From: Acidimicrobiales bacterium
GTDB taxonomy: Bacteria > Actinomycetota > Acidimicrobiia > Acidimicrobiales > SHLQ01
DNA: 48,609 nt
Assembly: GCA_020628865.1 (NCBI GenBank)
Contig: JAHDEJ010000022.1
Location: 1-48,609 of the forward strand
Reading direction: 5' to 3'
A model generated the notes under the pieces. It was not told where the DNA came from, searched no databases, and saw nothing but the letters and a program-made list of their open reading frames with translations. Position 1 is the first letter of the stretch. The number at the start of each line of letters is the position of its first letter. This document shows, piece by piece, positions 32,888 to 40,711 of the stretch. Position numbers and translations under genes: made by a program.

Positions 32888-35418
32888 CCTCCGAACCCGC
32901 TCGGCTTCCGCCCGCCGGCCTCGACGGCCTGGATCCGAGCTGGTCCCGACTGGTCACCGTCGACTCGCTCGACAACGGCCGCACCTTTCATGTCTTGGAC
33001 AACGGGGTCGCCGACCCGGCACTCACGCTGTTGTGTGTGCACGGCAACCCGTCGTGGTCCTATTTGTGGCGCCATGTGGTCGCCGCTGCGCCGGCCGACG
33101 TTCGCGTCGTCGCCGTCGACCATCTCGACATGGGCTTCTCGGAGCGAACGGGCGAGTTCCGGCGCTTGGCCACACGCATCGATGACCTGGCTGCGCTGAC
33201 CGACGCCATGGGCATCGCCGGGCCCGTCGTCACGGTTGCCCACGATTGGGGCGGGCCGATCTCGCTCGGTTGGGTCGCCCGCAATCGGGACCTGGTGAAG
33301 GGTGTCGTCCTGCTGAACACGGCCGTCCATCAGCCAGAGGGGTCGCCGGCACCTCGGGTCATTCGGGCGGTTCGGACGCGAGGCGTGCTCGGCCGGGCAA
33401 CGGTCGACACCACGGCGTTCATCCGGGGTGCGTTCGAGATGTCCGACCCGAAGCCGACGCAGGAGGTGCGGGCCGGGTTCCTCGCTCCATACGGTTCGGC
33501 CGAACGGCGGAAGGCAATCGGCCAGTTCGTCGAAGACATCCCGCTCGATCCGAGCCACCCGAGCGCCACCGCGCTCGATGCTGTGGCCGACAGCCTCACC
33601 GAACTCGCCGACACACCGACGCTGCTGATCTGGGGCGCGAACGACAAGGTGTTCAGCGACCTGTACCTGCACGACCTCGAGGACCGGCTCCCCCACGCCG
33701 ACGTCCACCGTCATCCCAAGGCCGGCCACTTCGTGTCCGAAGATGTGGATGCAGCCGGCACGATCATGGACTGGGTCGGCTCGCTGGATGCTCCGCCCGC
33801 CGATGAGCTGCAGATCGACCATCTCGATTCGCTCGCCGATTCGTTGGCCGAACCGTCGATCGCCGAGCTCGCCGCGGTGATGGAGATGGGCGAGTCGTTC
33901 GATTCGATCGACTTCGGCCCGCTCGCCGACCGGATCGAGCAGACGGCCCGAGGCCTGCTCGCGACCGGCGTTGCCCCCGGTGACCGGGTGGCCCTCATGG
34001 TGCCACCCAGCATCGATCTCGTGGTCGCTCTGTACGCGTGCTGGCGGATGCGAGCCGTTGCCGTCTTGGTGGACTCCGGCCTCGGCCCGAAGGGCATGAG
34101 CGCCGCCATGCGATCGGCGGCGCCCGATCATCTCATCGGCATTCCGAAGGCGCTCGCCGCCGCTCGTGCACTCGGCTGGCCGGGCCGGCCGATCTCGACC
34201 GTGCCGCTCTCGAAGGTGCAGCAGCGGGTGTTGGGCTCATCGGTCGACCTGCCGTCGATCCGCTCCGAGCTCGCCACACCCCTGCCCGAGCCGACCATCG
34301 ACGATCCGGCCGCCGTCGTCTTCACGTCCGGGTCCACCGGCCCCTCGAAGGGCGTGTTGTACACGCACGGCCGCATCGACGCCCAGAAGCGGGCGATCAT
34401 GGAACTCTTCGACATCACGTCGGACGACCGCCTCGTGGCCGCGTTCGCGCCCTTCGCCCTCTATGGCCCGGCGATGGGCATCACCTCCGTCGTACCCGAC
34501 ATGGATGTCACCGCACCAGCGACGCTCACAGCCGTTGCCCTGGCCGACGCAGCCGTGGCTGCCGACGCCACCATGGTGTTCGCATCACCCTCGGCGCTGA
34601 CCAACGTGTTGCGCACCAAAGACGAGCTCTCGGCATCGCACCGCCTCGCCTTTGCCGACGTCCGGTTGGTGATGAGCGCCGGCGCTCCCGTGCGCCCGTC
34701 GCTCCTCCACGAGGTCGGCGAGCTCTTCCCGAACGCGAAGGTGCACACGCCATACGGCATGACCGAGGCACTCCCAGTGGCAAGCATCGAGCGGCATGAC
34801 GTGGCCGCAGCGACCGGCGGCGACGGGGTCTGCGTCGGTCAACCGTTGGCGGGCGTCGAGGTTCGCATCCGTCCGCTCGATGCCGATCCGGGCGACATCG
34901 TGGACACTCCAGGAGTCATCGGCGAGGTCGTGGTCCGAGCCGCCCATGCTCGCAACGGCTACGACCGCCTGTGGCACACGACCCACAAGGCGAGTCAGCC
35001 GGCCGGCTGGCATGCCACCGGCGATGTCGGCCACCTGGACCCCGAGGGTCGCCTGTGGATCGGCGGACGCCTCGGGCACGTGATCGATGCGCCGTCGGGT
35101 CCAGTCACGCCGGTCGCTCCGGAGCAGCAGCTCGAGGATCTGCCGGGTGTCACCATGGCCGCCGTCGTCGGCGTCGGTCCGACCGGTGTCCAGCAGTTGG
35201 TTGCGGTGTTGCAGGTCGACGATGCCGACAAGGCCCCTCGCTTGGCTTCGATCGAGCGCATCGACGCCGCTCGCGCCGCGGTCGATCACGACCTGGTTGC
35301 CGTGTTCGAAGTCCCGAAACTCCCGGTCGACCAGCGGCACAACGCAAAGATCGATCGAGCGGCCGTTGCGGCGTGGGCTGCGGCGGCGCTCTCCGGCGGA
35401 AAGGTCGGGTCGCTGTGA
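32884..35418 (+). CDS. oleBC: OleBC fusion: beta-lactone decarboxylase plus beta-lactone synthetase
   Basis: 844 residues in one frame. Residues 1-305 are the OleB alpha/beta-hydrolase, haloalkane-dehalogenase-like: HGNPSWSY (53-60), nucleophile D121 in AHDWGGP, acid D254 region and H282 in KAGHFV. From about 320 there is the OleC ANL domain with AMP-binding loop VFTSGSTGPSKG (479-490) and YGMTE. OleC closes the 2-alkyl-3-hydroxyacid to a cis beta-lactone using ATP; OleB removes CO2 to yield the cis-olefin. OleBC fusions are known in actinobacteria such as Micrococcus. GTG 32884 and the terminal GTGA overlap couple it to oleA and oleD. Confidence 0.92.
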   Translation: MTSEPARLPPAGLDGLDPSWSRLVTVDSLDNGRTFHVLDNGVADPALTLLCVHGNPSWSYLWRHVVAAAPADVRVVAVDHLDMGFSERTGEFRRLATRIDDLAALTDAMGIAGPVVTVAHDWGGPISLGWVARNRDLVKGVVLLNTAVHQPEGSPAPRVIRAVRTRGVLGRATVDTTAFIRGAFEMSDPKPTQEVRAGFLAPYGSAERRKAIGQFVEDIPLDPSHPSATALDAVADSLTELADTPTLLIWGANDKVFSDLYLHDLEDRLPHADVHRHPKAGHFVSEDVDAAGTIMDWVGSLDAPPADELQIDHLDSLADSLAEPSIAELAAVMEMGESFDSIDFGPLADRIEQTARGLLATGVAPGDRVALMVPPSIDLVVALYACWRMRAVAVLVDSGLGPKGMSAAMRSAAPDHLIGIPKALAAARALGWPGRPISTVPLSKVQQRVLGSSVDLPSIRSELATPLPEPTIDDPAAVVFTSGSTGPSKGVLYTHGRIDAQKRAIMELFDITSDDRLVAAFAPFALYGPAMGITSVVPDMDVTAPATLTAVALADAAVAADATMVFASPSALTNVLRTKDELSASHRLAFADVRLVMSAGAPVRPSLLHEVGELFPNAKVHTPYGMTEALPVASIERHDVAAATGGDGVCVGQPLAGVEVRIRPLDADPGDIVDTPGVIGEVVVRAAHARNGYDRLWHTTHKASQPAGWHATGDVGHLDPEGRLWIGGRLGHVIDAPSGPVTPVAPEQQLEDLPGVTMAAVVGVGPTGVQQLVAVLQVDDADKAPRLASIERIDAARAAVDHDLVAVFEVPKLPVDQRHNAKIDRAAVAAWAAAALSGGKVGSL

Positions 35419-36386
35419 AAGTCCTCGTGACGGGCGGAACGAGCATGATCGGCCGTGCCGTGATCGAGGCGCTCGTGCAGCGCGGCGACGACGTGACCTC
35501 GCTGCAGCGGGGCGATGCAGATCTGCCGGGCACGATGCTTCGCGGGTCGATCACCGATGCAGACGTGGTGGCTGCGGCCGTCGCCGGCCAGGACGCCATC
35601 GTCCACCTTGCGGCTCGGGTGGGCGTGACCGGCCCGTGGGACGAGTACGAGTCGATCAACGTCGGCGGAACCCGAACCCTCATCGCAGCGGCTCAGGCTG
35701 CTGGCGTCTCCCGGTTCGTCCACGTGTCGTCACCGTCGGTCGCGCACACGGGGGCATCGATCGTCGGGGATGGCGCCACCCCAGCCACGCCCGATGCGGC
35801 CACGAGCCACTACTCGCGCAGCAAGGCGATGGCCGAGGTCGAAGCGCTTGCTTCCTCGAGCGATGCCATGCCGATCGTCGCCATCCGCCCGCATCTCGTG
35901 ATCGGCCCGGGAGACACCCAACTCATCGAGCGCATCGTGGATCGTGCCCGATCCGGTCGGCTCCCACTCATCGGCTCCGGCCTGGCCCTCGTCGACGTCA
36001 CGTGGATCGACAATGCCGCTGGGGCCCTGGTCGCCGCCGTCGATGCAGCCCCCGACCTCGGTGGCCGGGCGCTCGTGGTCACCAACAACGAACCGCGCAC
36101 CGTCCACGAGCTCTTCGCCCGGATCGCGGCTGCGGCAGGTGTTGACTGGTCGCCTCGCAACGTTCCGGCCGCGGTCGCCATCGCCGGTGGTGGTGTGGCG
36201 GAGAAGGTGTGGGAACGCACCGGCCGCACGGACGACCCGCCGATGACGGCGTTCGGCGCCGAGCAGCTTTCGACCGCCCACTGGTTCGACCAGAAGGAAA
36301 CCCACGAGGCGCTCGGCTGGATGCCGACCGTGAGCCTTGCAGACGGTTGGGATCAGCTGGGCAACTGGTTCCGCAACCAGTCCTGA
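35415..36386 (+). CDS. oleD: OleD, NAD(P)H-dependent 2-alkyl-3-ketoacid reductase
   Basis: 323 residues, an extended SDR/epimerase-fold protein. The Rossmann motif is VLVTGGTSMIGRAV, with an Asp-containing IVHLAARVG, catalytic Ser region VHVSSPSVAH and the YSRSK Tyr/Lys pair. OleD reduces the OleA product to the 2-alkyl-3-hydroxyacid that OleC lactonises. Its position directly after oleBC, with a 4-bp GTGA overlap, supports the assignment over a sugar epimerase or 3-beta-HSD. The end overlaps the convergent DUF3179 gene by 34 bp. Confidence 0.9.
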   Translation: MKVLVTGGTSMIGRAVIEALVQRGDDVTSLQRGDADLPGTMLRGSITDADVVAAAVAGQDAIVHLAARVGVTGPWDEYESINVGGTRTLIAAAQAAGVSRFVHVSSPSVAHTGASIVGDGATPATPDAATSHYSRSKAMAEVEALASSSDAMPIVAIRPHLVIGPGDTQLIERIVDRARSGRLPLIGSGLALVDVTWIDNAAGALVAAVDAAPDLGGRALVVTNNEPRTVHELFARIAAAAGVDWSPRNVPAAVAIAGGGVAEKVWERTGRTDDPPMTAFGAEQLSTAHWFDQKETHEALGWMPTVSLADGWDQLGNWFRNQS

Positions 36387-37447
36387 TACGACTCGACCGG
36401 GGACCGTAGACCCCAGGCCCCCTCCAGGAAGTCCGCATCCTGCAAGCTCTCGGCGGGCTGGAAACCGCCGTCGGTCCAGATCCGTCCATCCGGGAAGATC
36501 TCGATGTAGTCCGACGGGAAGGACGAGAACGCCGGAAGGCGGTCGAGCGGCCCGGACCCATCGGTGGCGGTGCCGCGAAGCAGCTCGAACGTCCGGCCCG
36601 ATGCAATGTCCACGAGCGCACCGTTGCGCACCTCGAGCTCGATCGTCTCGCCGTCGAAGATGCGGGAGTAGACGACCCACTGCTCGGTGTCCGGGTCGAC
36701 GACGATCGCAAGCGGTTCGCCACCCACGATCGCCTGCACGATCCCGACCTCGACCAGGTCCCGGATCGGGACAGCGAGCGAGTCGTCGCCGACGGCGGCA
36801 ACCACCGCCGTGGAACCGACCTCGAAACCACGAGGCACCGAACCGACGTTCAGCGCCCGGGTGTCAGGATGCAGGGTTCGCCAGTCGTCCCAGGTGGACA
36901 GCGTGGAGGGCAGCAGATCGAGTCGCTCACCGGTGAGCGGGCCCATGATGGCTTCACCGGTGGGTTGGCTCCAGACGCTGCCGGTGTCGTGGTCGAACCA
37001 GGTCATGGCGTTGTGCCACAGGTCGCCCTGATTGCCGAACACCACCGGCTCTCCGTCGATCTCTCGGCGATGCACCATCGCCGTTGCGCACAACGGTCAC
37101 CAGGTGACGAGTGTGGGTATGCCCCGATGGTTGTCGATCACCATCTCCCGCCGCGTCAGGAACCCGACCGGGTAGGCGCGAGCCTCCCCGTCGATGTCCA
37201 CGCCGATCACCAGCTCGTCGCCCGGCCAGTCCACGCCGTCGGCCGTGGTGAACGAGGGTTCGTAGACGGGGTTGATCGCGTCACGCGGCAGCGACTCGCG
37301 GTAGTTGTCCGGCGGGTCCTCGGTGTCCGTGGGGTCGGGCAGGTCGGGGAACAGCCCGCCGCGCGCGCCGGTCGACAGGTCGTTGCCGCACGCGGTGGCG
37401 AACAGGGCCAGAACGAGCAGGACGATGAGTGCCGGACGGATGCGCAC
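36353..37447 (-). CDS. DUF3179 lipoprotein with in-frame TGA at the CPLC motif (candidate selenoprotein)
   Basis: Read through one TGA (37097-37099), the frame gives 364 residues. A lipoprotein signal (FATAC, Cys20) is followed by a DUF3179 domain: RAYPVGFLTRREMVIDN, then IPTLVTW-[TGA]-PLCATAMVHRREIDG and VFGNQGDLWHNAM..VWSQ. Family members read VTYCPLCG at this point, so the TGA replaces the first Cys and would give U117-P-L-C120, a UxxC redox motif. Reading frame and homology are continuous on both sides and there is no indel. A hairpin directly follows the TGA. Alternatives: a nonsense mutation in a dying gene, or a sequence error (TGC to TGA). DUF3179 has no assigned biochemistry. GTG 37447 is the best start but lacks a clear ribosome site. 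Confidence 0.7.
37065..37099 (-). promoter_or_regulatory. SECIS-like hairpin directly after the in-frame TGA
   Basis: Downstream of TGA 37099-37097, nucleotides +14 to +21 (CGGCGATG) pair perfectly with +25 to +32 (CATCGCCG): an 8-bp stem with loop GTG, or 7 bp with loop GGTGC. Bacterial SECIS elements lie inside the coding region just after the UGA and need a G among the first two apical-loop bases about 16-37 nt downstream; here it is at +21/+22. A competing small hairpin pairs +1 to +6 (CCGTTG) with +11 to +16 (CAACGG). Structure is seen; recognition by SelB is inference. Confidence 0.55.
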
Positions 37448-37484
37448 GGTGCGGAAACCCGACCCCGGGAGCCCACATTCCCCA

Positions 37485-37512
37485 GAATCCCCCAGGGAAC
37501 TTTGGGGGATTC
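37485..37512. promoter_or_regulatory. Inverted repeat in the divergent DUF3179/desaturase promoter
   Basis: GAATCCCCCA (37485-37494) and its exact complement (37503-37512) flank an 8-bp spacer. They lie between the DUF3179 start (37447) and the desaturase start (37554), 41 bp before the latter. Outer CCCC/CCCC context does not extend the symmetry. The position fits a dimeric repressor or activator site serving one or both genes; the binding protein is unknown. Nothing else is evident in this 106-bp gap. Confidence 0.55.
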
Positions 37513-37553
37513 CCCGTCTGCCCGAACGCACCGTTCCTTGCGATCTTCAGAGC

Positions 37554-39038
37554 ATGACCTCCTCCCTCCTCTCCTGGTACCTCGAGCACGCCGGCCTGCT
37601 GTTCGGCATCTGCATCGTCACGGCCGTCGTCGGCGAGAAGCTCGCTCGGTGGGCGGCCGGCGCCGACCTCGAGCTGCGCAGCACCGCCACATCCATTATC
37701 TCGGGCGGCACCTTCCTCGTGGTGAAGACGGTGTTGGGCAAGGTGCTGTTCCTCGGCGCAACGCTCTGGATCTACGAGAACCATCGCCTGTTCACGCTCG
37801 ACCTCGGCAATCCGCTGGTGTGGCTGGGCGTCTTCTTGATGCGCGACGCCGTCTACTACTGGGTGCATCGGGCCGAGCACACGTTCAACGTGCTGTGGGC
37901 GTCGCACCTCGTGCACCACTCCCCCGAGACGATCGGCATGGCCACGGCGGTTCGGGTCCCGTGGATGGAGGCGATCTACAAGCCATTCTTCAGCCTGTGG
38001 CTTCCGCTGGTCGGCTTCAACCCGCTCGCTGCGGTCGGCATGGATGTGTTCGCCGCCACGCTCAGCCAACTCCAGCACACCGAGCGGTTCCGCAACGGCT
38101 CGACAAGCCTCATCGGCAAGGTCTTCGTGACCCCGTCCACCCATCGGGTCCACCACGGCTACAACGCCGAGTATCTCGACAAGAACTTCGGTGCCGTCCT
38201 CATCATCTGGGATCGCATGTTCGGCACGTACGAGCCCGAGGTTGCCGAGGTGAAGTTCGGTGTCGGCGAGGACGACCGCGTCGTCACCGGTGCCGATGCA
38301 CTGAAGGGCGGCTACCCCCGCCTGTTCGCTGCCGTCGCTGCCACGAGCGGGTTCCGCAACCGCATGGCGATCCTGTTCGGCCGGCCGGGCACCCTGCCGA
38401 AGTCGGCGTCAGCCGCCGGCGAGATGATCCCGAATGTGGTTCCGGTTCACGCGGAACTCGGCGTCGATCTCCTGGATTTCGAGGGACCATGCGATGACGA
38501 GCGGACTGTCCTCCTCGGCGAAACGGGCCTCGGCGGCGTCGAGCACGGCGGCGATGACCCGCTGTTTGGTCTCGGCGTCCCGACCGGGACCGAACCGAGC
38601 GATCATGGCCACGTAGGCGAGGTTCTCGCTTCCGTCGGCGATCCGGTATTCGTCCTGGCGAATGCCGCGGATGCGCACACCGGGAACCGGGGCGACGTCC
38701 AGCTCGAGAATCGTCTGATGAACGACGTCGAGCAGCGCCTCGATGTCGTGATGTTCGGCGACGTTGGCGGAGTACTCCACGATCATGTGCGGCATGCATG
38801 CAGGATAGGTTGGTCGCCACACACCACCCATCACTGCAAGGAGCATCATGCGCGCCCTTCTCTCCACCGATCCCGGCGGACCCGAGACCCTGACCATCGA
38901 GGATCTTCCGGAGCCGGAGGCGACCGAGGGGCACGTGGTGGTCGATGTGAAGGCCGTGAGTGTGAACTTCCCCGATGTGCTGATCATTCAGGACATGTAT
39001 CAGGTGAAGCCGCCCCGCCCGTTCTCGCCCGGGTCTGA
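37554..39038 (+). CDS. Sterol desaturase/fatty acid hydroxylase-family membrane protein, 3' end abnormal
   Basis: The conserved part is residues 1-283 (to about 38400). It has several membrane helices and the di-iron histidine clusters HRAEH (105-109), HLVHH (118-122) and HRVHH (197-201) of the ERG3/FAH family, which use O2 to hydroxylate or desaturate lipid chains or sterols. No stop occurs in frame until 39038; the last ~210 residues have no family character and run antisense through the isomerase gene and into the oxidoreductase gene. The normal end should be near 38400-38430 (a stop exists at 38425 in the next frame), so a small indel or lost stop is likely. Exact substrate unknown. Confidence 0.75.
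   Translation: MTSSLLSWYLEHAGLLFGICIVTAVVGEKLARWAAGADLELRSTATSIISGGTFLVVKTVLGKVLFLGATLWIYENHRLFTLDLGNPLVWLGVFLMRDAVYYWVHRAEHTFNVLWASHLVHHSPETIGMATAVRVPWMEAIYKPFFSLWLPLVGFNPLAAVGMDVFAATLSQLQHTERFRNGSTSLIGKVFVTPSTHRVHHGYNAEYLDKNFGAVLIIWDRMFGTYEPEVAEVKFGVGEDDRVVTGADALKGGYPRLFAAVAATSGFRNRMAILFGRPGTLPKSASAAGEMIPNVVPVHAELGVDLLDFEGPCDDERTVLLGETGLGGVEHGGDDPLFGLGVPTGTEPSDHGHVGEVLASVGDPVFVLANAADAHTGNRGDVQLENRLMNDVEQRLDVVMFGDVGGVLHDHVRHACRIGWSPHTTHHCKEHHARPSLHRSRRTRDPDHRGSSGAGGDRGARGGRCEGRECELPRCADHSGHVSGEAAPPVLARV
38409..38795 (-). CDS. 5-carboxymethyl-2-hydroxymuconate isomerase-like protein (tautomerase fold)
   Basis: 128 residues. It begins MPHMIVEYSANV, the family start in which Pro2 becomes the catalytic N-terminal proline after Met removal. 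The rest (IRGIRQDEYRIADG, VAMIARFGPGRDAETKQRVIAAVLDA) fits the CHMI/HpaF tautomerase family, which isomerises a ring-cleavage product in homoprotocatechuate degradation. No other pathway gene is adjacent, so the natural substrate may differ. ATG 38795 is fixed by the Pro-1 requirement. It is divergent from the oxidoreductase (52 bp) and convergent with the desaturase. Confidence 0.82.
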   Translation of the reverse strand: MPHMIVEYSANVAEHHDIEALLDVVHQTILELDVAPVPGVRIRGIRQDEYRIADGSENLAYVAMIARFGPGRDAETKQRVIAAVLDAAEARFAEEDSPLVIAWSLEIQEIDAEFRVNRNHIRDHLAGG

Positions 39039-39840
39039 GCTGGCCGGCGTCGTGTCGGCGGTCGGCGACGGCGTCGACGGCCTTGCTGTCGGCGATCGGG
39101 TCTTGGCGGTTCCCGGCCACGGTGCCATGGCCGAGAAGGCGCTGGTCCACGCTTCGCTCGTCCGGCCGATCCCGGACGCGATGAGCTTCGAGGACGCTGC
39201 TTCGTTCCTGCTCACCTACGGCACCAGCCACTACGCGCTCAAGCAGCGGGGTCGGGCGAAGGAGGGCGAGTCACTCTTCATCATGGGCGCCGCCGGTGGA
39301 GTCGGCCTGGCGGCGGTGCAGCTCGGCAAGGCGATGGGCCTGAAGGTCATCGCCGGGTGTTCGTCGCAGGAGAAGGTGGACATCTGCCTGGCGCAGGGTG
39401 CCGATGCCGGCATCGTCTACCCGCGCCAGCCGCTGGATCGCGATCAGCAGAAGGCGCTGTCGAATCAGATCAAAGAGGCGGGCGGAGGTGGCGTCGATCT
39501 GGTGTACGACGCCGTCGGCGGCGACTACGCCGAGCCGGCCGTGCGGGCGCTCAACTGGGAGGGACGCTTCCTCGTCGTCGGGTTCCCGGCCGGCATTCCG
39601 AAGCTCCCCCTGAACCTCACGCTCCTCAAATCCGCGGATGTGGTCGGCGTGTTCTGGGGTGCGTTCACCGTGATGCAGCCCGACGTGCACGAGGCCAACG
39701 TCGCCGAGCTCCTCGAGTGGTACGAGGCCGGCAAGATCAAGCCGTTCATCACCGACACCTATTCGTTGGAAGATGGTGCCGCTGCGATCGCGGCGCTCGG
39801 CGAACGCAAGGCCAAGGGAAAGGTCGTGGTGCGGCCATGA
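38848..39840 (+). CDS. Zinc-free MDR NADPH:quinone oxidoreductase
   Basis: 330 residues of the medium-chain dehydrogenase/reductase superfamily, quinone oxidoreductase branch. It has a GroES-like N-terminal domain (PGSELAGVVSAVGDGVDG), a Rossmann domain with IMGAAGGVGLAAVQLGKAMG (about 144-163) and a C-terminal NADPH-binding strand. No zinc-ligand Cys cluster is seen. It would reduce quinones or enoyl-type substrates with NADPH. An AAGGAG-type ribosome site (GCAAGGAGCATC) precedes ATG 38848. The ATGA overlap couples it to the crotonase downstream. Confidence 0.9.
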   Translation: MRALLSTDPGGPETLTIEDLPEPEATEGHVVVDVKAVSVNFPDVLIIQDMYQVKPPRPFSPGSELAGVVSAVGDGVDGLAVGDRVLAVPGHGAMAEKALVHASLVRPIPDAMSFEDAASFLLTYGTSHYALKQRGRAKEGESLFIMGAAGGVGLAAVQLGKAMGLKVIAGCSSQEKVDICLAQGADAGIVYPRQPLDRDQQKALSNQIKEAGGGGVDLVYDAVGGDYAEPAVRALNWEGRFLVVGFPAGIPKLPLNLTLLKSADVVGVFWGAFTVMQPDVHEANVAELLEWYEAGKIKPFITDTYSLEDGAAAIAALGERKAKGKVVVRP

Positions 39841-40646
39841 GCGAAGATCGAGTCACGATCAGCATCGACGGCGGCGTCGCCGACGTCCGTCTGAACCGCC
39901 CCGACAAGATGAACGCGCTGGACAGCGCCCAGTTCGCGGCACTCCATGCGGCCGCCGAGGAGCTGGCCGGCGACGCCAGCGTTCGAGCCGTGGTGCTCTC
40001 CGGCGAGGGTCGGGCATTCTGTGCCGGCCTCGACTTCTCCGGCTTCCAGTCCATGGCCGGGGAGGGCGACAGCGCCAGCCAGCTCGGCGATGTCGACGAG
40101 GGCCGGATCACGCACTACGCCCAGCAGGCGGTCTACGGCTTCTCCCAGCTTCGGGTACCCGTCATTGCGGCCATCACCGGCGTTGCCCTCGGCGCCGGCA
40201 TCCAGCTCGCCCTCGGCGCCGACATTCGCATCATCGCTCCGGACGCCAAGATGTCCGTGCTCGAGATCCGGTGGGGCATCGTGCCGGACATGACCGGCAC
40301 CCGCCGCCTCGCCGAACTCGTCGGCGTGGATGTGGCCAAGGAGCTCGTCTGGACGGGCCGGATGGTCGAAGGCCCCGAAGCCGTGCAGCTCGGCCTCGCC
40401 ACGAAGCTGGCGGACGATCCGCACGCTGCGGCCATGGAGCTCGCCGGGGAGATCGCGTCGAAGTCGCCGCACGCCATTCAGGCGGGCAAGCGGCTCATGA
40501 ACGGCGCCCGACTGCTGGACGATGCCGCCGGGTTTGCGGTCGAACGTGCGGAAATCGGTGCGCTGGTCGGTTCACCCAACCAGGTCGAGTCGATCACCGC
40601 CTACTTCGAACAGCGCGCACCGGAGTACACCGACCCCGAGCTCTGA
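39837..40646 (+). CDS. Enoyl-CoA hydratase/isomerase (crotonase family)
   Basis: 269 residues. Oxyanion-hole segments GRAFCAGLDFSGF (about 60-72) and TGVALGAGIQLALGADIRI (about 113-131) are present. The catalytic Glu region reads EIRWGIVPDMTGTRRL, typical of hydratase-like members that often lack the second canonical Glu. ATG 39837 overlaps the oxidoreductase stop by 4 bp; the longer open frame upstream lies inside that gene. The pair may act on one CoA-ester substrate, but no pathway can be named. Confidence 0.88.
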   Translation: MSEDRVTISIDGGVADVRLNRPDKMNALDSAQFAALHAAAEELAGDASVRAVVLSGEGRAFCAGLDFSGFQSMAGEGDSASQLGDVDEGRITHYAQQAVYGFSQLRVPVIAAITGVALGAGIQLALGADIRIIAPDAKMSVLEIRWGIVPDMTGTRRLAELVGVDVAKELVWTGRMVEGPEAVQLGLATKLADDPHAAAMELAGEIASKSPHAIQAGKRLMNGARLLDDAAGFAVERAEIGALVGSPNQVESITAYFEQRAPEYTDPEL

Positions 40647-40711
40647 GCGGGTGAGCGCCCGTATCGAGCGCCGATGCTCATGGATCAGCGTCAGGCGTCG
40701 ATGTTTTCGGT

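Noticed and set aside
36353-37093. The DUF3179 halves as two separate genes
   Set aside because: They share one frame, the TGA lies in mid-domain at a conserved Cys, and the second half has no ribosome site or N-terminus of its own.
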